Source: Anaerotignum sp. MB30-C6 (GTDB lineage: Bacteria > Bacillota > Clostridia > Lachnospirales > Anaerotignaceae). Taken from it: a stretch of DNA of 64,000 bases. Every line of letters starts with the position of its first letter. Position 1 is the first letter of the stretch. Position numbers and translations under genes: made by a program. The notes under the pieces were generated by a model. The model was not told where the DNA came from. It saw nothing but the letters and a program-made list of their open reading frames with translations, and did not search any database. Location of the stretch: positions 1 to 64,000 of the forward strand of contig NZ_CP133078.1 of the NCBI RefSeq assembly GCF_030908465.1. The letters are read 5' to 3'. Of the stretch, positions 26,097 through 34,580 are shown one piece after another.

Positions 26097-26112
26097 TATC
26101 CAACATTGGATA
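26097..26112. promoter_or_regulatory. Putative PadR 2 operator
   Basis: TATCCAACATTGGATA has perfect 7-base arms (TATCCAA/TTGGATA) around CA. It lies 16 bases before the ATG of the reductase-like gene and matches 15 of 16 bases of the element in the PadR 2 promoter. A GC-rich hairpin (about 26059-26082, TTCCCC/GGGGAA) precedes it and may terminate the PadR 2 transcript. Confidence 0.65.
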
Positions 26113-26128
26113 ATGAGAGGGTGTCAAT

Positions 26129-26938
26129 ATGAAAATTGCGGTAATCATGGGGAGTCCCCGAAAAAAAGATAGCTATCATATTTGTAAAGAAATTGAGCAA
26201 AGGCTAAACCTTTATGAAGCCAACGTAGAATTCGACTATATATTCCTAAGCGAACATGATATTTTAGACTGTAAAGGATGTTTTATTTGCTTTCAAAAAA
26301 GTGAAAAATTGTGCCCTTGTAAAAATGACTCCCTGGAATCTATAAAAGAAAGATTATTTTCTGCACAGGGCATTATTATAGCAAGCCCTGTTTATGCTTA
26401 CCAAGTAACAGGGCCGTTAAAATGTTTTATTGATAGAATGTCTTATTTATTTCATCGTCAGGAGCTTTTTGGTAAGCCTGCAATCATTGTAGTCACTACA
26501 GATGGCGGAGGCAGTAAACAAGTTTATCGTTATCTAAAAATGATTATTTCTGGTTGGGGAATGGAGGCAGTAGGAAATCTTCAAATCATATCTCCCCAAT
26601 ATTTTAAAAATCGTCTACCTAAAAGTGCTTTTGGTTATAATGAGAAATATTATGATAAAAAACGAAAAAGCTTGGTGATGCTTTCTAAAAAATTTGATAA
26701 ACGTCTATCTTCCACGGAACTTAGGAAACCAACTTTTTATGATATTTTTATGTTTCATTGTCTTCGTAGTAAAACCTATATTTCGGCTGCTGACCGAGCG
26801 TATTGGGAGGAGAAAGGGTGGATGAAGGCAAGTTACTTCTATCCCGTTAAAATGAACCCTGCTAAATGGTTTTTTGGTAATATTATGAGAGGGATAATAC
26901 ATATGGTCGGGAAAAGATTTTTGGAAAATAATAAGTGA
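26129..26938 (+). CDS. Flavodoxin-fold NAD(P)H-dependent oxidoreductase
   Basis: The 269-residue protein has the NADPH-dependent FMN reductase/IsfD-like fold: KIAVIMGSPRKKDSYH (phosphate loop), a Cys-bearing loop CKGCFICFQKSEKLCPC, and ASPVYAYQVTGPLKCFIDRMSYL for FMN. The four to five cysteines between residues 50 and 66 could hold an iron-sulphur cluster, as in iron-sulphur flavoproteins. A C-terminal extension of about 80 residues is basic. The gene is probably repressed by the neighbouring PadR protein through the palindrome upstream, suggesting a role in detoxifying a quinone- or nitro-type compound; that is inference. Confidence 0.82.
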   Translation: MKIAVIMGSPRKKDSYHICKEIEQRLNLYEANVEFDYIFLSEHDILDCKGCFICFQKSEKLCPCKNDSLESIKERLFSAQGIIIASPVYAYQVTGPLKCFIDRMSYLFHRQELFGKPAIIVVTTDGGGSKQVYRYLKMIISGWGMEAVGNLQIISPQYFKNRLPKSAFGYNEKYYDKKRKSLVMLSKKFDKRLSSTELRKPTFYDIFMFHCLRSKTYISAADRAYWEEKGWMKASYFYPVKMNPAKWFFGNIMRGIIHMVGKRFLENNK

Positions 26939-26968
26939 TTTTCTTTGAGCGTAGGACAAACGTAAATA

Positions 26969-27000
26969 AAAAGAATCCGTAAAAACGGATTCTTTTATTT
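26969..27000. terminator. Bidirectional terminator
   Basis: AAAAGAATCCGT (26969-26980) pairs with ACGGATTCTTTT (26985-26996); A- and T-runs on both sides serve the convergent reductase-like and SIMPL genes. Confidence 0.88.
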
Positions 27001-27012
27001 TAAGGCTATGAT

Positions 27013-27744
27013 TTAAATGTTGTAAGAAGCGGTAATATTTGCTGTAACCTGAATTTTATCGTATTTGATAACAGTGCCACTATCATCGCCATAGGCTGAG
27101 TCTGCAACTGCCTTTTCCATATAATTTCTTGTTTCTTGGAAAGAATCGTAGGATGCATGCTCTATCACAGTCTGAATTTGCCCCAAAGGTTTCCCATAGG
27201 CTGCCGCAATCACATTTGCAGAAGTAGATGCATTCTTCACAGCTGCTTGTAATGCTTGCCCATAATACTTCGTAGGGTCTTCTAATGAGAAGGTGACACT
27301 GTTAAACCCTGTGACACCTGCACTTAAAGCGGCATCAATATAAGTTCCCACATGATCAATGTCTTTAATGGTAACTTCTAAATTAGCATTAGCCTGATAA
27401 CTTTCAATGGTTCTTTTTCCTGTTTTCTCGTCGTATTGATAGGAAGGATAAACGGAAGCATATCCTGTAACAATCTTATCCTTTGGAATACCTATCTCTT
27501 CCAAAGTTCCAACCACTTTAGCGGAAATTTTATTGTTTTCTTTTTGTGCACCTGTTGCAGTTTTCCCACTGGTTTGAACTGAGAGAGAGATTTGGGCTGT
27601 ATCTGGTTCTACGTTTACGATTCCTGTGCCGTTGGTGGTAATGAGGCTACCCTCTGCGGCAAAAGCCGCTGTTGCAGAACCAAAAACAAGGGCAGTTGCT
27701 AAAGAAGTAGTAATTAATAAACGTTTCCAATTTTTCATTTTCAT
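27013..27744 (-). CDS. SIMPL-domain (DUF541) secreted protein
   Basis: A 243-residue protein with a classic Sec signal (KNWKRLLITTSLATALVFGSATAAFAAEG, cleavage likely after AFA at about residue 29). The mature part is a SIMPL/DUF541 domain: GTGIVNVEPDTAQISLSVQT, a region VTGYASVYPSYQYDEKTG, and a closing beta-strand VTANITASYNI. Family members form periplasmic or extracellular beta-rich oligomers with roles in stress protection or signalling that are poorly defined. Two ATGs six bases apart (27744 and 27738) follow a GGGG site; either could be used. Single-gene unit. Confidence 0.9.
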   Translation of the reverse strand: MKMKNWKRLLITTSLATALVFGSATAAFAAEGSLITTNGTGIVNVEPDTAQISLSVQTSGKTATGAQKENNKISAKVVGTLEEIGIPKDKIVTGYASVYPSYQYDEKTGKRTIESYQANANLEVTIKDIDHVGTYIDAALSAGVTGFNSVTFSLEDPTKYYGQALQAAVKNASTSANVIAAAYGKPLGQIQTVIEHASYDSFQETRNYMEKAVADSAYGDDSGTVIKYDKIQVTANITASYNI

Positions 27745-27830
27745 TTTCCCCTTTCTTATTTTACATTAGAATTATTTACCATTATCTTTGACGTAATTAT
27801 TTTTTTCCAGTTCCCAAAATAAAGAAAATA

Positions 27831-27859
27831 TTCGATTTTTATTTGGTTTATGTTATACT
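27831..27859 (+). promoter_or_regulatory. Promoter of the PfkB-family kinase gene
   Basis: TTCGAT (27831-27836), 17-base spacer, TATACT (27854-27859) with TG two bases upstream (extended -10). Confidence 0.7.
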
Positions 27860-27894
27860 TGATAAAGTGATTTCGGATAGGAGAGAATAAGATT

Positions 27895-28833
27895 ATGAAA
27901 CAAACGTTGGTAATTGGTTCTTCTGTAGTGGATGTAATTGTAAATATTCCACATTTGCCTGTAACAGGGGAGGATATTCATATTTCAAAGCAAAGCCGCT
28001 CCCTAGGGGGATGTGCATATTTAACTTCAGATATATTACGTCACTTTTCTGCTCCATATAGCCTTTGTACTGCCGTTGGTGGGGGCATATATGGAAATTT
28101 TGTTTTAGAAAAATTGAAAGAAAGAGACGTTCAAGTTTACGTAAGACGTCCTGATGAGGAAAATGGCTGCTGCTACTGTATGGTTGAAGAGGGCGGGGAG
28201 CGCACTTTTATAGTAGATCACGGAGTAGAGTATACTTTTTATGAATCATACTTAGAAAATATCCAAACAGAAACCATCGATAGCGTTTATATCTGTGGTT
28301 TGGAAATCGAAGAATACACAGGGATGAATATAATAAAGTATTTAAAGAAGCATCCTGAGTATGAAATTTATTTTTCTCCAAGCCCAAGAATTATGAAAAT
28401 TGATTCTAATAGAATAGAAGAAGTGTTAAAGCTTCATCCAATTGTACACTTGAATGAGAAAGAGATTCTTGAGTTTACAGGGGCAAATTCCATTGTAGTT
28501 GGTGCGAGGCGGTTATTTGAAAAAACCCAACGGCCTGTAATTGTAACTTTAGGGGACAAGGGTTCTTATTGTTTTGATGGAGAACGGGATTTATACGCCA
28601 CACCAGTGAAAACAACGGTAGTGGATACCATCGGTGCAGGAGACTCCCACTTGGGGGCTGTCATTGCTGCAAGAAGATTTGGCTTAAGTTTTGGCCAAGC
28701 CATTGAAGCGGCAAACTATATTTCAGCCGCTGTGGTAGCCAAGGAAGGTGGCCTCCTTGAGGAAAAGGATTTTAAGAATGCCGTAAACAAAATGCCTGCA
28801 AAATTACAGGAAAAATTTATGGTACAAGTCTAA
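27895..28833 (+). CDS. PfkB-family carbohydrate/nucleoside kinase
   Basis: A 312-residue ribokinase-fold kinase. The N-terminal PfkB signature region reads GGCAYLTSDILRHFSAP and the C-terminal signature DTIGAGDSHLGAVIAA holds the catalytic Asp and the anion hole. The middle segment with FIVDHGVEYTF and VTLGDKGSYCFDG is typical of sugar kinases. Substrate (fructose-, ribose- or nucleoside-type) cannot be told; no sugar-binding gene is adjacent, though a PTS IIC gene lies convergent downstream. GGAGAG precedes the ATG. Confidence 0.88.
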   Translation: MKQTLVIGSSVVDVIVNIPHLPVTGEDIHISKQSRSLGGCAYLTSDILRHFSAPYSLCTAVGGGIYGNFVLEKLKERDVQVYVRRPDEENGCCYCMVEEGGERTFIVDHGVEYTFYESYLENIQTETIDSVYICGLEIEEYTGMNIIKYLKKHPEYEIYFSPSPRIMKIDSNRIEEVLKLHPIVHLNEKEILEFTGANSIVVGARRLFEKTQRPVIVTLGDKGSYCFDGERDLYATPVKTTVVDTIGAGDSHLGAVIAARRFGLSFGQAIEAANYISAAVVAKEGGLLEEKDFKNAVNKMPAKLQEKFMVQV

Positions 28834-28845
28834 ACATATAGGAGT

Positions 28846-28880
28846 AAAAAAGCGAAGTATAAAAAAACCTCGCTTTTTTT
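28846..28880 (+). terminator. Terminator of the PfkB-family gene
   Basis: AAAAAAGCGA pairs with TCGCTTTTTTT across an A-rich loop. The following 28881-29058 holds no gene. Confidence 0.75.
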
Positions 28881-29058
28881 ATCTTTTAGTGTACATCAAA
28901 AACTTCTGGCTATCCCCTTTGAGAATAAGGCTAAGGCTTCCATTTCACTTACAAAACAACTTTGAAGTGTTTATTGGGTAAAAGAAAGGCTGATTGTACC
29001 TGTGCGTAAGGAAGGCAAGGTTTGATGTTTTGCAGGCCTTTTTTAGGAAATGGGCATT

Positions 29059-30138
29059 TTATAGGTTTAATTTCAAATCATTTTCCCCAATCCACCCTAT
29101 TTTTCTAAGAATATATGCGAAAATTAGGGTAAAAATAGCAGGTAAAATGAAGCAGACCATCCCCATACCCAACCAGTCAAAGGCAGTAATGGCTTCCTTT
29201 GTTCCTGCGGAAATATCATTTACCCATCCTGTATACAACCCAATCTGTCCTACAAAGCCACAGGTACCCATGCCAGAGGCAACGGCTTCACCATTCATTT
29301 TCATTTGAAAAATGCAAGTTGCAATTGGCCCTGTGATTGCAGAAGCGAGGGTAGGTGCAATCCAAATTTTTGGGTTTCGAACAATGTTACCCATCTGCAA
29401 CATGGAAGTACCAATGCCTTGGGCAAATAAGCCACCCCATCTGTTTTCTGGAAAGCTCATTACGGCAAAGCCTATCATCTGGGCGCAACAACCGGCAACG
29501 GCGGCACCTCCAGCAAGCCCCGTAAGCCCTAATGTGGCACAAATGGCTGCACTACTAATGGGTAGGGTTAAAGCAACACCAACAATAACGGACACCAATA
29601 TACCCATTAAAAAGGGTTGTAGCTCTGTTGCCCACATAATGGTTGTCCCAACACCGTTGGCAGCGGCGCCCAAGGAGGGTGCCCACCACATAGATAATAA
29701 AACTCCCGCAGCAATGGTTACCGAGGGTGTAACTAAAATATCGATTTTTGTTTCTTTTGAAACAGCTTTTCCGAATTCTGCCGCAAAAATTGTTACTACA
29801 AAAACAGCTAGAGGACCACCTGCACCACCTAAGCTATTGGCAGCACCGCCTACAGCAATTAATGAAAAAAGAACCAAAGGCGGGCATTTTAATGCGTAAC
29901 CAATGGCAACAGCCATGGCAGAACCAGTTACGCTTTTTGCGAAGCCTCCTATTTCAACAAGTATAGGTATACCAAGCTGCTGACCTAACGTTGCGATAAT
30001 GGTACCGATAAGCAAAGAAGCAAACAATCCTTGTGCCATTGCGCCCAGAGCATCAATTCCATAGCGTTTTGCTGAAAACTCAATATCCTTACGCTTAAGA
30101 AAAGCACTGAACCCCTTTGATTCATTCTGATTTTCCAT
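29059..30138 (-). CDS. PTS-type IIC transporter (PTS_EIIC_2 family)
   Basis: A 359-residue integral membrane protein with about nine to ten hydrophobic segments, rich in Gly/Ala, matching the PTS_EIIC_2 family: AKRYGIDALGAMAQGLFASLLIGTIIATLG, GGAANSLGGAGGPLAVFVV, LPISSAAICATLGLTGLAGGAAVAGCCAQMIGFA and GQIGLYTGWV. No EIIA or EIIB domain is fused or adjacent, so phosphotransfer partners, if used, are elsewhere; members of this family may act as plain permeases. GGGGAGG precedes the ATG. It is divergent from spoIIID. Confidence 0.83.
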   Translation of the reverse strand: MENQNESKGFSAFLKRKDIEFSAKRYGIDALGAMAQGLFASLLIGTIIATLGQQLGIPILVEIGGFAKSVTGSAMAVAIGYALKCPPLVLFSLIAVGGAANSLGGAGGPLAVFVVTIFAAEFGKAVSKETKIDILVTPSVTIAAGVLLSMWWAPSLGAAANGVGTTIMWATELQPFLMGILVSVIVGVALTLPISSAAICATLGLTGLAGGAAVAGCCAQMIGFAVMSFPENRWGGLFAQGIGTSMLQMGNIVRNPKIWIAPTLASAITGPIATCIFQMKMNGEAVASGMGTCGFVGQIGLYTGWVNDISAGTKEAITAFDWLGMGMVCFILPAIFTLIFAYILRKIGWIGENDLKLNL

Positions 30139-30354
30139 AAAGACCTCCCCGTTAGCTTTTATTATTTTTTTTATGCTTTTTAAACACTATTATAAAACTT
30201 GTATAAATGGAAAACAATGTATTTTTTGAAAAAAGTATACTTTTTTTAGAGAAATACAATTCATAGTGTTGACGGAACTTTTTACAAGAGATGAGCAAAT
30301 TTAATTTTTCTCTAAATTTAACGGATACTTCTTTAAGAAATCCCCGAAAAAGTT

Positions 30355-30384
30355 CATATATGCCATTAGTGTTCGCATATAAAT
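30355..30384 (+). promoter_or_regulatory. Candidate sigma-E promoter of spoIIID
   Basis: CATATAT (30355-30361), a 14-base spacer and CATATAAAT (30376-30384) resemble the -35 and -10 elements of mother-cell sigma-E promoters, which drive spoIIID in known spore formers. Confidence 0.5.
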
Positions 30385-30416
30385 AATCCAAGATGATCTT
30401 TAGGGGAGTGCTACGG

Positions 30417-30674
30417 TTGAAAACATATATCGAAGAGAGGGCGATAGAGGTGGCAAAATTTATGATCCATACTAACGCCACTGTCAGAGAGACGGCAAAA
30501 AAATTCGGAATCAGTAAATCCACGGTACATAAGGATATTACAGATCGTGTAGAGCGTATTGATCCTGAATTGGCTCAATCGGTTCGTCGGGTGCTTGAAG
30601 TCAACAAAGCGGAACGCCATATTCGAGGCGGAATGGCCACCAAAGAAAAATATCTGCATAGGCTAAAAGGCTAA
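30417..30674 (+). CDS. spoIIID: Sporulation transcription factor SpoIIID
   Basis: SpoIIID is a small DNA-binding protein that reshapes mother-cell gene expression after sigma-E activation. The 86-residue product (M)KTYIEERAIEVAKFM contains the helix-turn-helix TVRETAKKFGISKSTVHKDITDRV and the C-terminal basic helix region VNKAERHIRGGMATKEKYLHRL, all closely matching the Bacillus protein. AGGGGAG (30402-30408) gives 8-base spacing to the TTG at 30417, whereas the ATG at 30393 is upstream of that site, so the TTG start is chosen. Its presence indicates a spore-forming lineage. Confidence 0.93.
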   Translation: MKTYIEERAIEVAKFMIHTNATVRETAKKFGISKSTVHKDITDRVERIDPELAQSVRRVLEVNKAERHIRGGMATKEKYLHRLKG

Positions 30675-30685
30675 TTTTGTATGAA

Positions 30686-30717
30686 AAAAAGCTGACACAG
30701 TTTTGTGTCAGCTTTTT
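30686..30717. terminator. Terminator between spoIIID and the Crp-family gene
   Basis: AAAAAGCTGACAC (30686-30698) pairs with GTGTCAGCTTTTT (30705-30717). It overlaps the last codons of the convergent Crp-type gene and can serve both directions. Confidence 0.88.
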
Positions 30718-31367
30718 GGCGTATAATTCAAAAAAATTCTTTTTCCGCTCACCTGTACCACGTCATCTTCTTTCATTTTTTTTAGCTCACGCATCATGGC
30801 GCTGCGGTCAATGCAAAGATAGTTGGCAAGGGCCAAGTAAGAAAAGGGTAAGTGAAAATAGTTTGTGGATTTTTTTGCTAACTGTACCCGAAAATAACAT
30901 AAAAGCTTTTCTCGTATGGTTCGATGACTTAAAATATCCACCTTCTCCGTTAGACTAGAAATTTTTTCAGACATAAACGAAAGAAGATTTTCAATGACAA
31001 TGGAGTGGTGGGCACAGGCATTTGAGCAACGCTTTGTTATGTGGGTTTTATCCACAAAAAGAATGGTGCAATTTTTTTCACAAATCACAATAAACTCGTC
31101 CTCATGTTGATAAAAGGAAAAGGCAGCACCAAAAATTCCTGAATTTTCGATATATTCTAACATATCCAAAGAACCGTCGGCATTAATCCGATTAATAGAA
31201 ACGCATCCATGATACAATAGACCCACTTTTTGGCAGCCAACGTCATAAACAGAAACAGTTTCCTTTTCTCGGAAAAACTTCTTTTCAGCCTCGAAGCAAA
31301 CCACCATTTTTTCAATTTCATCTATGGAGACACCAGTAAAAATTGGATTTTTTATCAAATTTTCCAT
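30708..31367 (-). CDS. Crp/Fnr-family transcriptional regulator
   Basis: A 219-residue regulator with a cyclic-nucleotide-binding-like N-terminal beta-roll (residues about 15-115, including SVYDVGCQKVGLLYHGCVSINRINADG), a long dimer helix and a C-terminal winged helix (FSYLALANYLCIDRSAMMRELKKMKEDDVV). Several cysteines (residues about 24, 45, 55, 97, 101) occur, but no clear N-terminal Fnr-type four-Cys cluster, so sensing of oxygen, NO or haem is open. It is divergent from the superoxide reductase gene, with which it shares 160 bases of promoter space, and likely controls the oxygen/NO defence genes. Confidence 0.88.
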   Translation of the reverse strand: MENLIKNPIFTGVSIDEIEKMVVCFEAEKKFFREKETVSVYDVGCQKVGLLYHGCVSINRINADGSLDMLEYIENSGIFGAAFSFYQHEDEFIVICEKNCTILFVDKTHITKRCSNACAHHSIVIENLLSFMSEKISSLTEKVDILSHRTIREKLLCYFRVQLAKKSTNYFHLPFSYLALANYLCIDRSAMMRELKKMKEDDVVQVSGKRIFLNYTPKS

Positions 31368-31527
31368 AAATACCCCCTATTTGTTGCAAATGCAACAGCA
31401 ATATCTTTGAGGATATGCTATCATATATGTATAGAAAAGTCAAAGTTGATTTTCTTTAAGTATGAAAGAGGGAAAAAAGGAAAAAGTAAAGTTGAATATA
31501 AATTAAGGAACTAAAGGAGGAAAAGTG

Positions 31528-31908
31528 ATGAAAACAAGATTTTTTAAATGTGACCACTGTAATAACATTATCCTTATGGTAGAAGACAAAGGTGTTCCCG
31601 TTGTTTGTTGTGGCGAAAAGATGAAAGAAATGATTGCAAACACAACTGATGCGGCAACAGAAAAACATGTTCCTGTTGTAACAGCAGAAGGTAACAAAGT
31701 TAAAGTTTTTGTTGGCGAAGTTACTCATCCTATGCTGGAAGAACATCACATTGCTTGGATTTTTGTAGAAACCACAAAGGGTGGTCAGATTAAGTATTTG
31801 GATCATACTGGTGCACCTGAAGCTGAATTCCTTTTGGCAGATGACGAAAAATTAGTTGCTGCTTATGAGTACTGTAATTTACATGGTCTTTGGAAGCACG
31901 AGGCATAA
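31528..31908 (+). CDS. dfx: Desulfoferrodoxin (superoxide reductase, 2Fe type)
   Basis: The enzyme reduces superoxide to hydrogen peroxide without making oxygen, the usual anaerobe strategy. The 126-residue protein has an N-terminal desulforedoxin-like iron site (Cys8, Cys11, Cys27, Cys28) and the catalytic iron centre with Glu45/His47 (EKHVP), His67 (THPM), His73, Cys116 and His119 (CNLHG). All ligands are present. AAAGGAGG favours the ATG at 31528 over the GTG three bases upstream. It is followed by the flavodiiron protein gene on the same strand but separated by a terminator. Confidence 0.95.
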   Translation: MKTRFFKCDHCNNIILMVEDKGVPVVCCGEKMKEMIANTTDAATEKHVPVVTAEGNKVKVFVGEVTHPMLEEHHIAWIFVETTKGGQIKYLDHTGAPEAEFLLADDEKLVAAYEYCNLHGLWKHEA

Positions 31909-31922
31909 TAAAGAACAACCCA

Positions 31923-31953
31923 AAAGACCGGTTTTATCCGGTCTTTGATTTTT
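31923..31953 (+). terminator. Terminator of the superoxide reductase gene
   Basis: AAAGACCGG (31923-31931) pairs with CCGGTCTTT (31938-31946), followed by GATTTTTAT. Confidence 0.88.
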
Positions 31954-31990
31954 ATAGATAATAATAGATGAGAATAGAGGGAGGAAGCGC

Positions 31991-34519
31991 ATGAAAACAT
32001 TGCAATTGAAAAAAGACCTTTATTGGGCAGGTATACTGGATAAAGATTTACGTGTATTTGACATCATTATGATGACCGAATTTGGAACAACTTATAACTC
32101 TTATATTTTGAAATGTGGAGATAAAAACGTCCTTTTTGAGACAGCAAAAGCGAAGTTTAGTGATGAGTACCAGGCTGCTTTGGCGGAAAAGATGGATGTT
32201 GAGAAAATTGACTACATTGTGGTGGATCATACAGAGCCAGATCATGCAGGAAGCATTCGAGATATTATTGAAAGATGTCCTCGTGCAAAAATCATTGCAA
32301 CTCCGACAGCCATTGGCTTTTTAAAGCAGATTGTAAACCGTGATTTTTACAGCATTCCTGTAAAAGATAGAGATGAATTGCGTATTGGTGATAAGACATT
32401 GCGTTTTTACTCTTTACCCAACCTGCACTGGCCAGATAGTATGTATACCTATATCGTGGAGGATAAGGTATTAGTAACTTGTGACTCCTTTGGTTCTCAT
32501 TATGCCCACGATGGCATTTTAAGAAGCACGGTAACGGATGTTGAAGGTTATATGCGTGCCACAAAGTATTATTTCGATAATATTTTAGGGCCTTACAAAC
32601 AGCCATATATGACAGATGCTTTAGAAGTGGTTAAATCTTTGGAAATTGACATGATTTGCCCTGGCCATGGCCCTGTTTTGGATAGCCATATTGATGAGTT
32701 AATTAAAACTTATGATGAGTGGTGCAAAATTCCCACCAACGAGAAAACAACGGTTGTTATCCCTTATGTAAGTGCTTATGGTTATACTGGTGAATTGGCA
32801 GAAAAAATCGCAGAAGGTATCCGTGAGAGCGGGGATATTGAAGTGAAAATTTACGATATGGTCACAGCCGATGCTTCAGTTGTGTTAGGTGAAATTGCAG
32901 GTGCTGAAGGTCTTTTGCTTGGTACACCCACTATTTTAGGGGAAGCATTGAAACCTATTTGGGACTTGACAACCAGCCTATTTGCCCCTGTTCATGGTGG
33001 TAAGCTTGCTAGTGCTTTTGGTAGCTACGGTTGGAGCGGTGAAGGTGTGCCTCACCTGATTGAACGCTTGAAACAGCTTGATATGAGAGTTTTAGATGGT
33101 TTCCGTGTACAATTTAAACCTTCCAATAAAGAACTTTTAGAAGCGTTTGAGTACGGCTATCGCTTCGGTGAGAAGTTGCAGCAGAAGGATTTTGGAACGA
33201 AAACAAGTGCCAAGGGTACCCTTGTAAAATGCTTAGTGTGCGGTGAAATTTTTGATTCTTCTGTGGAACGTTGCCCTGTTTGTGGCGTAGGCCCTGAAAA
33301 CTTCGTGGCTGTTGACGTAGAAACAGTAACCTTCAGCAGAGAAAGCAACGAACGCTTCGTTATTTTGGGTGGCGGTACAGCGGCACTGAATGCGGCAAAG
33401 GCCATCAGGGAACGTGATAAGACAGCATCCATTACCATGATTTCTGAAGAAAATGAGCTGCCTTACGACAGGCCAATGCTGACAAAGAGCATGTTTGGTG
33501 CAGTCAGTGGCGATGCCATTGCCAGCGTAGATAGAATTTGGTATGAAGATAATAGAGTAACATTGAAATTAGGAATCAAAGTAGAAAAATTAGATACAGA
33601 GAAAAAACAGGTTAACCTTTCCGATGGAGAAGTGATTACCTATGATAAATGTATCTATGCTTTAGGTTCATATAGCTTTGTTCCTCCCATTAAGGGCAGA
33701 GATTTAGACCGTGTAACAGCCATAAGAACCATTACAGACGTAGAGAAAGTAAGTCATTGGGCTTACGAAGCAAAATCTGCTGTTGTGATTGGCGGTGGCG
33801 TATTGGGTCTGGAAGCTGCATGGGAATTGCGTAAGGAAAAACTGGAAGTAACTGTTTTGGAAGGCGCACCAGTCCTCATGGCAGGCAGAATGGATAGTGA
33901 AAGTGTAGAAATGCTCACCAAAATTGCAAGTGATCAGGGAGTCCGAATCGTAACAGGAGCGAAAATTTCCGAAATCAGTGGCGATGGTAAGGTTGATGGT
34001 GTTATGCTGGATGGCGGAGAAAAAATTCCTGCAGACTTAGTCATTATCTCCACTGGTGTTAGAGCAAACATTGCTTTGGCAACAGATGCAGGCATTACTT
34101 GTGACCGTGCTGTTGTAGTTGATGAGTTCATGCGTACCAGTGCACCTGATGTTTATGCTTGTGGCGACTGTGCCCAGTATGAAGGTATGAATATTGCGAT
34201 TTGGCCTGTTGCCACAGAAATGGGACGTATTGCAGGTGCAAATGCAGTAGGTGATAGCGTAACCTACGAAAGCAAAATTTATGGTGTCACCTTAGCGGCT
34301 ATGGGCACTATGTTGTTTGCAATGGGTGACCCTGGCACAAAAGAGGGCTTATCCTATAAGACAATGCAAGTGAAAGATGAAAGAAAGGATACTTTGGAGA
34401 AATACTATTTCCATAATAATATCCTTTGCGGTGCAATCCTTTTAGGGGACACATCAAACCTTGGAAAGGTAACCCAGGCAATCGAAGAAAAGCAAGGCTA
34501 TATGGAATTTTTTAAATAA
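31991..34519 (+). CDS. Flavodiiron protein fused to rubredoxin and NADH:rubredoxin reductase
   Basis: The 842-residue protein packs a whole oxygen/NO reduction chain into one chain. Order: metallo-beta-lactamase-like diiron domain (about 1-245) with ligands His80, Glu82, Asp84, His146, Asp165 and His226; flavodoxin domain (about 250-395); short-spaced rubredoxin with Cys414/417 and Cys428/431; and an FAD/NAD(P) reductase (about 450-842) with FAD loop GGGTAALNAA and NAD loop VIGGGVLGLEAA. This is the layout known as class F flavodiiron protein, described in Clostridioides difficile, which takes electrons directly from NADH. All metal ligands are intact. GAGGGAGGAAG precedes the ATG. Confidence 0.93.
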   Translation: MKTLQLKKDLYWAGILDKDLRVFDIIMMTEFGTTYNSYILKCGDKNVLFETAKAKFSDEYQAALAEKMDVEKIDYIVVDHTEPDHAGSIRDIIERCPRAKIIATPTAIGFLKQIVNRDFYSIPVKDRDELRIGDKTLRFYSLPNLHWPDSMYTYIVEDKVLVTCDSFGSHYAHDGILRSTVTDVEGYMRATKYYFDNILGPYKQPYMTDALEVVKSLEIDMICPGHGPVLDSHIDELIKTYDEWCKIPTNEKTTVVIPYVSAYGYTGELAEKIAEGIRESGDIEVKIYDMVTADASVVLGEIAGAEGLLLGTPTILGEALKPIWDLTTSLFAPVHGGKLASAFGSYGWSGEGVPHLIERLKQLDMRVLDGFRVQFKPSNKELLEAFEYGYRFGEKLQQKDFGTKTSAKGTLVKCLVCGEIFDSSVERCPVCGVGPENFVAVDVETVTFSRESNERFVILGGGTAALNAAKAIRERDKTASITMISEENELPYDRPMLTKSMFGAVSGDAIASVDRIWYEDNRVTLKLGIKVEKLDTEKKQVNLSDGEVITYDKCIYALGSYSFVPPIKGRDLDRVTAIRTITDVEKVSHWAYEAKSAVVIGGGVLGLEAAWELRKEKLEVTVLEGAPVLMAGRMDSESVEMLTKIASDQGVRIVTGAKISEISGDGKVDGVMLDGGEKIPADLVIISTGVRANIALATDAGITCDRAVVVDEFMRTSAPDVYACGDCAQYEGMNIAIWPVATEMGRIAGANAVGDSVTYESKIYGVTLAAMGTMLFAMGDPGTKEGLSYKTMQVKDERKDTLEKYYFHNNILCGAILLGDTSNLGKVTQAIEEKQGYMEFFK

Positions 34520-34543
34520 GGTTCATTAAAAAATAATCTAAGA

Positions 34544-34580
34544 AAAGGGCTTCAGTACATTTAGTACTGGAGCCCTTTAT
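34544..34580. terminator. Terminator between the flavodiiron gene and the DUF3267 gene
   Basis: AAAGGGCTTCAGTAC (34544-34558) pairs with GTACTGGAGCCCTTT (34564-34578) with one wobble pair; it overlaps the 3' end of the convergent gene. Confidence 0.85.

Noticed and set aside
29312-29899. 195-codon plus-strand frame opposite the PTS IIC gene
   Set aside because: It is the antisense shadow of a well-supported membrane protein gene; no ribosome site or homology.
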